Shown piece after piece: positions 44,326 to 53,713 of a stretch of DNA of 64,000 nucleotides (position 1 is the stretch's first letter; every line of letters starts with the position of its first letter). Source of the DNA: Candidatus Protochlamydia naegleriophila (GTDB lineage: Bacteria > Chlamydiota > Chlamydiia > Chlamydiales > Parachlamydiaceae). The stretch spans positions 62,001 through 126,000 of the forward strand of contig NZ_LN879502.1 in NCBI RefSeq assembly GCF_001499655.1, in the 5' to 3' direction. The notes under the pieces are model-generated. The model was not told the DNA's origin and searched no databases. It saw only the letters and a program-made list of their open reading frames with translations. Both the position numbers and the translations under genes were made by a program.

Positions 44326-45555
44326 ATGCTGATTCAAAATTTCTTTCTTCAACTCGTGCTCATCTTATTTGCTGCACGGGTATTAGGTGAGGCGGCAGCG
44401 CGCTTCAATATTCCCTCCGTCATAGGAGAGCTGTTTGCTGGGATTTTGATTGGTCCCAGTCTTTTAGGGTTAGTCGAGCCGACAGCGACCATTAAGCTTT
44501 TGGCGGAGATTGGAATCATCTTGCTTCTTTTTGAAGTTGGCCTTGAGACCGATCTTTCTCGTTTAGCCAAGACAGGAATGAAGCCTTTCATTGTTGCCGT
44601 TGGTGGAGTCACTCTGCCGTTTTTGTTAGGCTTTTTTGTCAGTTACTCCATTTTTGATCTCAATTTGCTCGTTTCACTATTCATTGCCAGTACTTTAACG
44701 GCAACGAGCATTGGGATTACCGTTCGCGTTTTGACCGATCTGAAAAAACAAGCCAGTGACGAGGCGCAAATTGTTCTTGGGGCTGCAGTCGTTGACGATA
44801 TCATTGGCATTATCATTCTTTCCATGCTGTATGAATTTTCGATGGGAGGCGGAATCAATTTCTTTAATGTTGGAAAGATTATCCTTTTTATCGGACTCTT
44901 TCTCGTTTTTGCGCCCGTTGCAGCCAAATTCATTTCCCATACGATTAAATATTATGAGGAAAGGAGCGATATCCCGGGGCTATTGCCAACGACGATTGTT
45001 TCTTTACTTCTTTTATTTGCTTGGTTGGCTCACCAAATAGGAGCGCCAGAGCTCTTGGGGGGATTCGCAGCAGGGCTTGCGTTATCGCGTCAATTTTTCC
45101 TGCCTTTGGGAGCCTTTATTCACAGCAATCCTGAGTTTTCACATAAAGTGGAGAATCAAATGAAGCCTATTGTGCACCTTTTCACCCCGATCTTTTTTGT
45201 GACGGTTGGATTGTCGCTCAATTTGCGCGAAATTGATTGGAGCTCTCCTTTTATTTGGTCGCTTTCTTTATTGATCTTGCTGGTTGCTGTTGTTGGAAAG
45301 CTTTGCTCTGGATTTTTACTCTTAAAGGACTCTAAGTGGATCAAGTGGGCTGTAGGGCTTGCCATGATTCCAAGAGGCGAGGTGGGCTTAATTTTTGCAG
45401 AGGTTGGCCGCAGTAGTCAAATTTTTAACGATGATATTTATGCTGCGATGATCATTGTGATTGCGATTACAACCGTCATGGCGCCTTTTATGATGAGATT
45501 TTTTTATGCTTACCAAGATAAACACTCTAAAGAGCCTCGTCAATCTATTGAGTGA
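44326..45555 (+). CDS. CPA2-family Na+(K+)/H+ antiporter
   Basis: The 409-residue protein has about 12-13 membrane segments and the CPA2 (NapA/KefB) layout: GELFAGILIGPSLLG near the N-terminus, LLLFEVGLETD, the ion-binding aspartate pair in LGAAVVDDIIGII, and PRGEVGLIFAEVG near the end. A double aspartate usually marks electrogenic exchange, as in NapA. There is no C-terminal TrkA-N domain, so it is not a full Kef system. It lies 82 bases before nqrA; a sodium link between NQR and antiporter is plausible. Confidence 0.9.
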   Translation: MLIQNFFLQLVLILFAARVLGEAAARFNIPSVIGELFAGILIGPSLLGLVEPTATIKLLAEIGIILLLFEVGLETDLSRLAKTGMKPFIVAVGGVTLPFLLGFFVSYSIFDLNLLVSLFIASTLTATSIGITVRVLTDLKKQASDEAQIVLGAAVVDDIIGIIILSMLYEFSMGGGINFFNVGKIILFIGLFLVFAPVAAKFISHTIKYYEERSDIPGLLPTTIVSLLLLFAWLAHQIGAPELLGGFAAGLALSRQFFLPLGAFIHSNPEFSHKVENQMKPIVHLFTPIFFVTVGLSLNLREIDWSSPFIWSLSLLILLVAVVGKLCSGFLLLKDSKWIKWAVGLAMIPRGEVGLIFAEVGRSSQIFNDDIYAAMIIVIAITTVMAPFMMRFFYAYQDKHSKEPRQSIE

Positions 45556-45637
45556 CGAGATGTTCGGGTAGCTTGCTTAAAACAATTTTTTCAATTATTT
45601 TCATGGCGTCGTCAAACTATCGATAAGGATGATCCAC

Positions 45638-47029
45638 ATGGTGCATATTAAAATCACAAAAGGATTAGATATTCCGTTAAAAGGGAAACCAGAAGGGGCT
45701 ATTAAGCCTTTAGTCGCGAGTGGAGATGCTCATGCACTGACCCATCCTACACAGCTGGCACTCGACTTCAACCCTTTTGAAGATGTTAGATTTAAATTGT
45801 TAGCCCATGTGGGAGACAGTGTTAAATTGGGACAGCCCTTAGCGGAAGACAAAAGCACGCCGGGTCGTTTTTTTGTCTCCCCAGCAGGCGGCGTTGTGCG
45901 TGAGATTCGCCGTGGACTTAAACGGAGACTCTTAGATATTGTCATCGAAGTGGCTCCCCAAGAAGAAATCGATAAACAGCCTGCATTTGATCTTGCAACG
46001 AATTCGAGAGAGGAGCTTGTCAATCACTTAAAGCTGGCAGGGCTTTTTGCCCATATCCGTCAGCGCCCTTTTAATTTTTTAGCCAATCCCGACAAAACTC
46101 CTCGCTCTATTTTTGTTAAAGCCGTTGAGTCAGCCGCTTTTGTTCCCCCAGCAGAAATGCAGGTGATAGGCTATGAAAGAGAGTTTCAGAAAGGGCTGGA
46201 TGCCTTGACTAAATTAACCGACGGACACGTCCACCTGGTTTATCGACAAGGCTCTTCCTTGGCCGCCTTTACAGAAGCTAAAGGCGTCGAAAAGCATACG
46301 GTAGAAGGGCCTCATCCTGTTGGTAATACCTCCTTGCATATTCAGGAAATCGATCCTATACGCTCGGCAGAGGATGTTGTGTGGACACTCGATGCTCATA
46401 CAGTCGTGGCTCTAGGCTATCAGCTTCTGCATGGCCAATATTTTGTCGACCGCGTGATAAGCATCGCAGGGCCTGGCATTGTCGAGGGTAAAACGGGCTA
46501 TTTCAAGGTGCGTGAAGGATTTCCCATTGCGGGCCTTGTTGCAGGGCGTTTGGCAAAAGGGGTTGTCCGCCTGATTTCAGGAAATCCGTTAAGCGGCCGC
46601 AAAGTGGGATCTGAAGATTTTCTAGGCTATTACGACGATTGTTTTTGTGCCATTCCAGAAAATACTAAACGAGAATTTTTACACTTCTTCCGTTTGGGAG
46701 CCGATAAGTATACCTTTAGCGGCACTTATTTATCTGGGCATTTAGACAATTCTCATCGCGAATACGACTTCACAACCAATCAACATGGTGAGCATCGCGC
46801 CTTTGTCGATAGTACTTTGTATGACGACGTCATGCCCTTATCGGTTCCAACCATGCACTTGGTGAAAGCGGTTATGGCAGAAGACTATGACTTGGCGGCA
46901 GAACTGGGCCTTTTAGAAGTCGATGCTGAGGATTTCGATCTAGCAACCTTTGTCGATCCATCAAAAATCGAAATGGCAGATATCATTCGCACAGGGCTGC
47001 GCCGGTATGCTGCTGATGTGCTAAAGTAA
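45638..47029 (+). CDS. nqrA: Na+-translocating NADH:quinone reductase subunit A
   Basis: The 463-residue cytoplasmic subunit of the sodium pump NQR begins MVHIKITKGLDIPLKGKPEG, and the N-terminal region with SPAGGVVREIRRGLKRRLLD is typical. NqrA helps bind the quinone in the six-subunit complex that oxidises NADH and exports sodium. ATG 45638 has AAGGA eight bases upstream; the ATG nine bases earlier is too close to it. nqrB-F are not in the window, as expected from chlamydiae where nqrA is separate. A perfect hairpin follows. Confidence 0.95.
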   Translation: MVHIKITKGLDIPLKGKPEGAIKPLVASGDAHALTHPTQLALDFNPFEDVRFKLLAHVGDSVKLGQPLAEDKSTPGRFFVSPAGGVVREIRRGLKRRLLDIVIEVAPQEEIDKQPAFDLATNSREELVNHLKLAGLFAHIRQRPFNFLANPDKTPRSIFVKAVESAAFVPPAEMQVIGYEREFQKGLDALTKLTDGHVHLVYRQGSSLAAFTEAKGVEKHTVEGPHPVGNTSLHIQEIDPIRSAEDVVWTLDAHTVVALGYQLLHGQYFVDRVISIAGPGIVEGKTGYFKVREGFPIAGLVAGRLAKGVVRLISGNPLSGRKVGSEDFLGYYDDCFCAIPENTKREFLHFFRLGADKYTFSGTYLSGHLDNSHREYDFTTNQHGEHRAFVDSTLYDDVMPLSVPTMHLVKAVMAEDYDLAAELGLLEVDAEDFDLATFVDPSKIEMADIIRTGLRRYAADVLK

Positions 47030-47046
47030 ATCAGGGTGCGGGATTG

Positions 47047-47083
47047 AGCAACACACGTAAAAGTCTATTTTACGTGTGTTGCT
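47047..47083. terminator. hairpin between convergent nqrA and a membrane-protein gene
   Basis: AGCAACACACGTAAAA (47047-47062) pairs perfectly over 16 bases with TTTTACGTGTGTTGCT (47068-47083), loop GTCTA. The AT pairs next to the loop leave no external U-tract; the position suits transcription ends on both strands. Confidence 0.75.
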
Positions 47084-47129
47084 ATCTCAAATGAAGAGTC
47101 AGGCCAATTTGCGCGTATAGGCTTAACTT

Positions 47130-47750
47130 CTAAGCTTTTCCACCCCGATCGTTAAAACCTTGAATGACTTGCTTGAATGAGGCTGCGATCGCTGATCCGA
47201 TAAAGATTCCCGGAGCGGCAATGAATAACCCCAGTAATACGGCGGTTAAAACAATATAGCGGAGCTGGTCTTGGCCGGTAAAAACTTGGCCGATATTGCG
47301 CAAGTAAAACAAAATTTCAGGTGCAAAGTGATAACCGGCTACGAGACCGATGAGTAATTCGCCTAATATGCTCTCGTAAACAAATAGCATTAAAAGCAAG
47401 CCGATTCCAAGCAATATATAGGTAATTGTTTGCTCTTTATTGTTGCGGGCATAATCGTAGATCTCGTCCACTTTCTTAGAGTCTCTGGCTTGACGTAGAT
47501 GCTCGCGCACTTTATCTTCTACAGATTCTTTTTGATAATAATCTTTTTCCTTTTGTGTATACTCTGATCCGACACGATTGGGCTCTCCCGTTCGAGCCTT
47601 GCCAGCTTCATTGGTTGGAGAGACTTTACCTGGTTCGGCAGATGAGGAGCGATTGGGCTGGGTTGGACGAGCCGGCTGCGCGGAGTTGGATGGGTCCCGA
47701 GCAATGGGATTTGTGGGATCTTGCGAGGACTTTGGATCGTTAGTATTCAT
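47130..47750 (-). CDS. hypothetical membrane protein with disordered N-terminus
   Basis: A 206-residue protein. The first 65 residues are rich in Pro, Ser, Asn and Thr and look disordered. A charged helix follows (VEDKVREHLRQARDSKKVDE), then three hydrophobic segments: ITYILLGIGLLLMLFVYESI, a weaker one near LLIGLVAGYHF, and YIVLTAVLLGLFIAAPGIFI. A strong ribosome site (AGGGG) precedes the ATG. No family is recognised. It is divergent from the secretion operon. Confidence 0.7.
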   Translation of the reverse strand: MNTNDPKSSQDPTNPIARDPSNSAQPARPTQPNRSSSAEPGKVSPTNEAGKARTGEPNRVGSEYTQKEKDYYQKESVEDKVREHLRQARDSKKVDEIYDYARNNKEQTITYILLGIGLLLMLFVYESILGELLIGLVAGYHFAPEILFYLRNIGQVFTGQDQLRYIVLTAVLLGLFIAAPGIFIGSAIAASFKQVIQGFNDRGGKA

Positions 47751-48031
47751 TTTTTCCCCTAAATTGACTGTTAAAGCTCAAGCGGTACAAGGGTAAATAT
47801 CGAGTACCTAAAAATGCTAGTTTCTGTTATAACTGCCATTGTTCAACTATGCAATCATTTTTTTAACAGCAGCGAAAATGAAATTTTTAAAAAACCGGTG
47901 GTTAAACAGCCTTACATAAGTTTGTTGACCTTGTCAAAAAAGAATGTTTCAGTCAATTTGATGGATCCAAATAAATAAACGTTTTAATCCATCGAACTTT
48001 TGTTTGCAATTGGTTGGTTTTTAATAAACTA

Positions 48032-48060
48032 TTGTGTAATTTTAAATTAATTGATACAAT
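48032..48060 (+). promoter_or_regulatory. possible sigma-66/70-type promoter of the secretion operon
   Basis: TTGTGT (48032-48037) and TACAAT (48055-48060) are separated by 17 bases and lie 34 bases upstream of ATG 48094. The -10 matches consensus at five of six positions and the -35 at three. The 343-base gap to the divergent gene holds no ORF. Confidence 0.3.
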
Positions 48061-48093
48061 CCTTTTATTATTTTTATTGAAAATGTGAGCGAG

Positions 48094-49515
48094 ATGATTA
48101 GTCGTTGGTTGACAGTCGTAAATGGGATCATTGTTGGCGCCATCTTACTTTTGGGAGTAGGAATGGGGGTGATATGGTTGAAGCGTCCGGTAGAGATTGT
48201 TTGCGGTGATCCTAAGGGGAGGCCTTGCAATTTACCAAAGGGTGCTTTTGAGCATCCGGCAGAATCCTATCAAGAATTAAATGGACCTTTACTGGCTTTG
48301 CAGCAGACTCCTCCTTCGCTGCAATTACCCGATTTGCGGCAGCAGTTCATCTATTACGGAAAAAATGGTCGTCCTGACGCGCAGTCACAGCACACGCTGC
48401 TTCATTTTTCTTTTAATGGTAATAAAGCGGTTGTTTCGATTGCTCCAGGCGAGCGGCTTTATTTGGTTTATGATAAAAAAAGTCAGCCGGGGCGTTACGT
48501 ATTTAGTCCCCATAATGAGCCCTCCTCGCTTTGGATTGAGGGGACACCGGTTGATTCCGAGGTGCAAGTCAAGTTGACGATGGCGAATGATAAGGGTGAT
48601 CTCGTTGTAGAGCCAGAGAGCAATCATCAATTTCGTCTGGCTGAAAAAGAGTTTATTCGTTATGCGGGAGCCAGTTGGGAGCTTGGAACTTGGCGCGTGG
48701 ACGGAACAATTTTAGCTCGCCAGCGGGCGCGCTGGTTTGGGCCTGATCGCTTTTTAGAGAAGCATGGGGGCGAAGAATATCAAGAGGTCGTAGGCAAGCA
48801 GAGAGTGGATTTTGGTGAAAATGCCGACATTTATTCTGTTTTTGTCAAAGTTGGCGACTGTTTGGTTTGGGATCAAAACCGCTGGAAAGTGGTTCAACCC
48901 GGTAGTGAGTCGCGCAATCATCCCTTGCTTGTTGTCAAAAAAATTGATGAGCGTTTGATGACTTTTGAGTTGTGGGATGTAGAAGGAAAGGGAAAAATTT
49001 TATTGAATTTGTTAAAGTCGGCTGAACCTTGGATGGCACAAAATGCCCAACACATTCAGCACATGTTTAAATTTGTTGGAGCGCGTACGCGTTCGCAGTG
49101 TGTATTTGAAATCAACCATGAGCGAATGGTTGTGCGTCCCTCCGACTGGCTTTTGATGACGCAGAAGGGGTGGAAAAAGCTCGCCTCTGCGGAAGAGATC
49201 GACAATTATGTAAAGCGCAAAACGCCAGGAACGCTGTTTGTGTTCGAGGGATTGACGCGTAAAGATGAGCGTCAAGTCATGCTGGGAACGCTTTACAATC
49301 CGACTCGCAGCGATTATCAAACGGTTGAACTTGTGCTTCAGCCAGGAAATAGCAGTAAGGCTGTTGTAGGAAAAGACAGCAAAGAGAAAGAAGTGAAAGA
49401 GGCTAAAGAAGTTGTAGAGGTTGTGAATACCGAAAAAGGTGTCAAGTTGGAAGAAGCCGTTCCACATCCTGCAGTTGTGCCTGCACCTCTCAAAAATCAA
49501 TCTTCTAACCAATAA
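48094..49515 (+). CDS. GspC-like inner-membrane protein of the type II secretion operon
   Basis: About 473 residues. One N-terminal membrane helix (VNGIIVGAILLLGVGMGVIW, residues 8-27) is followed by a large soluble domain rich in beta strands, and a charged C-terminal tail with Lys/Glu repeats (GKDSKEKEVKEAKEVVEVVN). Placement directly before gspD and the single-anchor layout match GspC, which links the inner-membrane platform to the secretin. Sequence similarity to classical GspC is not evident. A conserved gene at the same position precedes gspD in Chlamydia. The start is ATG 48094 or the GTG at 48085. Confidence 0.7.
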   Translation: MISRWLTVVNGIIVGAILLLGVGMGVIWLKRPVEIVCGDPKGRPCNLPKGAFEHPAESYQELNGPLLALQQTPPSLQLPDLRQQFIYYGKNGRPDAQSQHTLLHFSFNGNKAVVSIAPGERLYLVYDKKSQPGRYVFSPHNEPSSLWIEGTPVDSEVQVKLTMANDKGDLVVEPESNHQFRLAEKEFIRYAGASWELGTWRVDGTILARQRARWFGPDRFLEKHGGEEYQEVVGKQRVDFGENADIYSVFVKVGDCLVWDQNRWKVVQPGSESRNHPLLVVKKIDERLMTFELWDVEGKGKILLNLLKSAEPWMAQNAQHIQHMFKFVGARTRSQCVFEINHERMVVRPSDWLLMTQKGWKKLASAEEIDNYVKRKTPGTLFVFEGLTRKDERQVMLGTLYNPTRSDYQTVELVLQPGNSSKAVVGKDSKEKEVKEAKEVVEVVNTEKGVKLEEAVPHPAVVPAPLKNQSSNQ

Positions 49516-49527
49516 TTTGTGGTACAC

Positions 49528-52092
49528 ATGATAAAGCAGTGGATTTGGATTACCGGAATATGTTTTCTGCTTGAGGGCGGTTTATCGAACTTGTGGGCGC
49601 AGTCAATTTCAGAGAAAAAAGCTAGTTTATCCTCCTCTGAAAGTGATTTGGATGAAGAAATGGATCGTTTTTTGATGCAAGTGAATCGGGAAACGCAGCA
49701 TATTCAGATGCAAATTCAGCGTCTGTATGATGACGTCTTTCAACTCTATCAAGCCGATGCTTGCTCAGAAGAATATAAGCAATTGCTCGATCGCATTAAT
49801 GAATATAAGCGCCGTCTTTATACTTTGGAGAATCGCTGGCGCGATTTGGCTGCCAGGAGTAATCGGACGGAAGGTTATGGGCTTTGGCATGCTCCTGATA
49901 CAACATTAGAGCAGCTCATCATCGATTATGGGTCGCAGGACTATGTCTATTTGATCCCGCCAGAGGTTGGAGCCATTCGTTTGAGCATTGACTCCAATTT
50001 ACCCATTCCTCGCGCGGCTTGGAATGAAATGCTTGAGCTCATTTTGACCCAAAATGGCGTTGGGATCAGGACGCTCAATCCTTATTTAAGACAGCTTTAT
50101 TTAATCAAGCAGGATAACTCCAATTTAAGACTCATCACCAATCAGCGCCAAGACTTAGAAGTTCTCCCAAACGATGCGCGTGTGGGGTTTGTTCTGTCTC
50201 CAGAGCCATCCGAAGTGCGCCGTGCCTATACATTTCTAGAGAGGTTTATTAATCCCAATACAATGGTATTACAAGTGTTGGGGCGCGATATTTTACTCGT
50301 CGGCCAGGTTGGCGAGATTCAAGACCTTTTAAAACTCTATGACTTTATTGCCTGCAATCGCGGCGAAAAAGATTATCGTTTGATCCCTATCTATAAGGCG
50401 CGCGCCGATGAAATGGCACGTATTTTGGCGGCCATTTTTGATCAGGAAGAAGGAGGAACGTTGGCCATTCCACCTGATAATGAGCCGGGACGTGGCATGC
50501 GATTTTCAGGCGATGTCAATGGTCTCAAAATTGTTGTGTTAGAAAACATGGCTCAAGCGTTGTTTGTTGTGGGTACGAAAGAAGAGGTACGCAAGGCTGA
50601 AGAGGTCATTCGCAATGTCGAATCTCGCATTGGCGGAGCAAGAGACAAAACGGTCTATTGGTACACGGTGAAGCACTCTATGGCTGAGGAATTGGCTGAT
50701 GTGCTCTTCCGCGTCTATAATTTGATGATCACGACAGGCACGGGTGTAAGAGAGGGACCTTTAGGACAAGGGCCTGGACAAGCTCCGAAAAATGTTGAAA
50801 ATGAGATTAACGTTGTCGACAACAATCCGGCAGGACCTCCAGTTCCTCCGCCTCTTCTTCCTCCGCAAAAAGAGCCGCCGATTCTTTTATATGGCCAAGA
50901 GGGCTTCTATCAAGAAGGTGGTTTCATCGTCAATCCAGCTCCCGCGCAACCGGGTGTTTTTGTGCAAACCGATCCCAATGTGGGCCGCGATAACTTCATT
51001 GTCGATGCTAAGACGGGTTCTATCGTCATGGTTGTGGAAGCCGATATTCTTCCTAAAATCAAAGAATTGCTCCGCAAATTGGATGTGCCTAAAAAGATGG
51101 TGCAAATTGAAACGCTTTTGTTTGAAAAGATTTTAACGCGTGAGAACACGTTTGGTTTGAATCTGCTCCGAATAGGTGAACACATTGCTTCGAATAAGAA
51201 TCTGACGGGAGCCACCTTTAACAACATTTTTCCGGTTCGCGGAGAACCCATTCCTGCCAATGCGGGCGTTTTTGACTTTTTCTTGAGCCGTAAAGAGACG
51301 CATAGCGGGATTCCCGCTTTCGACTTAGCTTATCGATTCCTCCTTTCGCAAGACGATGTACAGATTAACTCTAATCCTTCTATCTTGACGATGAATCAGA
51401 CGCCAGCCACGATCGCGGTCAATGAAGACATCTCAATCAATACCGGTATTTTTGAAGTCGAAACGGCTAAAGGAGTGACGCTAAAAGATGCCTTTACGCG
51501 TGCACAGTACGGTATAACCATCAGTGTTAGACCAACGATTCACTTGAATGAGCATGATACCGAAGATGAATGGGACTTCGACTACGTTACTTTGGAAACA
51601 GACATTACTTTTGATACGATTCAGCCAGGCGGCGATCGTTCGCGTCCCGATGTGACGAGGCGTCATATCACCAACCAGGTACAAGTTCCAGACGGCGATA
51701 CGGTTATTTTGGGAGGCTTGCGCCGCAAAACGACGAATGACAATCGCGATGCCATTCCATTTCTTGGCGAATTGCCAGGACTTGGCAAGCTCTTCAGTAT
51801 TAATTCGTTGAAGGACAGCAGCAGCGAAATGTTTATCTTCATCACGCCTCACATTGTAAAGGATCCAAAAGAGCAGCTGCAATGTTTAAGACAAGAGCTT
51901 CTTTGTTTGCGCCCAGGCGATGTTCCTTATTTCTTGGAATGCGTAGAAGAGGCGCACCGCTATGAAAAGACTCGTTTGATGGAAGGAAGCATGACAGTTC
52001 TGTTTGGCCGTCCACGCGAGCGTTATTATATTTCTGACTGCTGCAAGGCAGACAGCGATATAGAATGTGAAGGGGAGTATGACGGGCGTTGA
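49528..52092 (+). CDS. gspD: type II secretion system secretin GspD
   Basis: The protein of about 854 residues has a signal sequence (IWITGICFLLEGGLSNLWAQ), a coiled-coil region (about 30-110) not usual in GspD, N-domains (VLPNDARVGFVLS..., VYWYTVKHSMAEELADVLFR), a Pro-rich loop near 430-450, and a C-terminal secretin domain. The domain contains VPDGDTVILGGLRRKTTNDN, IPFLGELPGLGKLF and EMFIFITPHIV. Secretins form the outer-membrane channel. No GspS pilotin is visible. It begins 12 bases after the GspC-like gene and overlaps gspE by 14 bases. Confidence 0.94.
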   Translation: MIKQWIWITGICFLLEGGLSNLWAQSISEKKASLSSSESDLDEEMDRFLMQVNRETQHIQMQIQRLYDDVFQLYQADACSEEYKQLLDRINEYKRRLYTLENRWRDLAARSNRTEGYGLWHAPDTTLEQLIIDYGSQDYVYLIPPEVGAIRLSIDSNLPIPRAAWNEMLELILTQNGVGIRTLNPYLRQLYLIKQDNSNLRLITNQRQDLEVLPNDARVGFVLSPEPSEVRRAYTFLERFINPNTMVLQVLGRDILLVGQVGEIQDLLKLYDFIACNRGEKDYRLIPIYKARADEMARILAAIFDQEEGGTLAIPPDNEPGRGMRFSGDVNGLKIVVLENMAQALFVVGTKEEVRKAEEVIRNVESRIGGARDKTVYWYTVKHSMAEELADVLFRVYNLMITTGTGVREGPLGQGPGQAPKNVENEINVVDNNPAGPPVPPPLLPPQKEPPILLYGQEGFYQEGGFIVNPAPAQPGVFVQTDPNVGRDNFIVDAKTGSIVMVVEADILPKIKELLRKLDVPKKMVQIETLLFEKILTRENTFGLNLLRIGEHIASNKNLTGATFNNIFPVRGEPIPANAGVFDFFLSRKETHSGIPAFDLAYRFLLSQDDVQINSNPSILTMNQTPATIAVNEDISINTGIFEVETAKGVTLKDAFTRAQYGITISVRPTIHLNEHDTEDEWDFDYVTLETDITFDTIQPGGDRSRPDVTRRHITNQVQVPDGDTVILGGLRRKTTNDNRDAIPFLGELPGLGKLFSINSLKDSSSEMFIFITPHIVKDPKEQLQCLRQELLCLRPGDVPYFLECVEEAHRYEKTRLMEGSMTVLFGRPRERYYISDCCKADSDIECEGEYDGR

Positions 52093-53713
52093 CGAAAAAG
52101 AACTAGAATCAAATGAAGGGTTGTCTTTGCCAGGAATATTTGGTAGCGATGATGCGCATGCGCAGCTAGCTAAGCAATTTGGAATGGCCTCTTATCACGA
52201 CCTGTCTGAATACCGGGTTAGTAAAGAGCGTTACAAACAAATTCCTTATGCCTTTGCTAAGAAGCACGTGATTCTGCCGATTCAAGACGATGGTTCAGTG
52301 GTCGTCGTGGCTGTTGCCGATCCGCTCAATTTAGCCCCGCTTGAAGAGCTGCGTTTTTTGCTCAACTGTGAAGTTGAGGCGGCCTATAGTCCTCGCGATG
52401 TCATTTTATCTGCTATTCATGACTGCTACAATACAGAGGATGGAGCCGCATCCCAACTGATTGCTGGCATGGATAAGAATGATGATGGGCGGGATGGAGA
52501 AATCGAAGTCTTCGACCTTCTCGATCACACCAAACATCAATCGCCGATTGTTCAGCTGCTCAATTTAATCCTAACCGAAGCCATTCAACAAGGTGCCTCA
52601 GATATTCACTTTGAACCCTCTGAAAATGGAATGCGCGTGCGTTATCGCATCGACGGCGTCTTACAAAATAGGCATGCACCCTCTCAAGATTATCAGGTGC
52701 AGTTGTTGACTCGTATCAAAGTCATGTCTAAGTTAGACATTGCCGAGCATCGCTTGCCCCAGGACGGACGGATTAAACTGCGCATGGGAAGGCGTGAGGT
52801 CGATTTCCGTGTCAGTACTGTGCCGATTGCAGGCGGCGAGCGCATTGTTTTGCGTATTTTGGATAAGGGCAATGTCCTGCTCGGACTCGATAAAATCGGA
52901 ATGCTGCCACCCGTGTTTGAGCAGTTTCAAAGGCTTGTCACTCTTCCAGAGGGAATTGTCTTAGTCACGGGGCCAACGGGAAGTGGTAAGACGACGACGC
53001 TCTACAGCGCTATTTGCGACATGACTAATGATGAAATTAATATCATGACTATCGAAGATCCTGTCGAATACAACTTAAAAGGGATCGCTCAAATTGGTGT
53101 GCATCATAAGATTAAATTGGATTTCGCAACGGGTTTAAGGCATATCCTCCGCCAAGACCCGGACGTCATCATGGTAGGGGAAATACGCGATAAAGAAACG
53201 GCCGAAATTGCGATTCAAGCAGCTTTGACGGGGCACTTGGTTTTGAGCACTTTGCATACAAACGATGCCCCTTCTGCCATCACCCGTTTAGTAGATATGG
53301 GAATCGAGCCTTACTTGCTCTCCTCTTGCATTGTAGGGGTATTGGCTCAGAGGCTTGTTCGCCGTATTTGTCCAGAATGCAAGGAGGCTTATGTTCCGAG
53401 CGCTAAAGAGCTGCAAAGTATTGGAATTAAGCCCGAGACCTTAAAAGACGGCGTGCTTTATCGGGGGAAGGGGTGCGGCCATTGTTATGGTACGGGATTT
53501 AAGGGCCGTCAGGGTGTTTATGAGCTTATGCCAGTCAATAATGCCGTTAACAAGCAGATTGTGCAAAGCCCTGATGCAGTCGAGATGCGTCGCGTCGCGC
53601 TCTCACAAGGTATGATTAGCTTGCTAGGTCATGGCGCTGAGCTTGTTAAGCAAGGCCATTCTACAGTGGCAGAGGTTTTGCGCGTCGCCAGAGGTATTGA
53701 GGAGCAAGGATAA
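52079..53713 (+). CDS. gspE: type II secretion ATPase GspE
   Basis: The 544-residue cytoplasmic ATPase powers pseudopilus assembly. The N1E region (KRYKQIPYAFAKKH-like, residues 30-130) is followed by the ATPase core: ASDIHFEPSENGMRVRYRID, Walker A GPTGSGKTTTLYS, Asp box TIEDPVEY, Walker B DPDVIMVGEIRD and the His box LSTLHTNDAPSAITRL. The tetracysteine zinc motif is CPEC...GCGHC. All catalytic residues are intact. ATG 52079 has GAAGG five bases upstream and overlaps the end of gspD. Confidence 0.96.
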   Translation: MTGVDEKELESNEGLSLPGIFGSDDAHAQLAKQFGMASYHDLSEYRVSKERYKQIPYAFAKKHVILPIQDDGSVVVVAVADPLNLAPLEELRFLLNCEVEAAYSPRDVILSAIHDCYNTEDGAASQLIAGMDKNDDGRDGEIEVFDLLDHTKHQSPIVQLLNLILTEAIQQGASDIHFEPSENGMRVRYRIDGVLQNRHAPSQDYQVQLLTRIKVMSKLDIAEHRLPQDGRIKLRMGRREVDFRVSTVPIAGGERIVLRILDKGNVLLGLDKIGMLPPVFEQFQRLVTLPEGIVLVTGPTGSGKTTTLYSAICDMTNDEINIMTIEDPVEYNLKGIAQIGVHHKIKLDFATGLRHILRQDPDVIMVGEIRDKETAEIAIQAALTGHLVLSTLHTNDAPSAITRLVDMGIEPYLLSSCIVGVLAQRLVRRICPECKEAYVPSAKELQSIGIKPETLKDGVLYRGKGCGHCYGTGFKGRQGVYELMPVNNAVNKQIVQSPDAVEMRRVALSQGMISLLGHGAELVKQGHSTVAEVLRVARGIEEQG

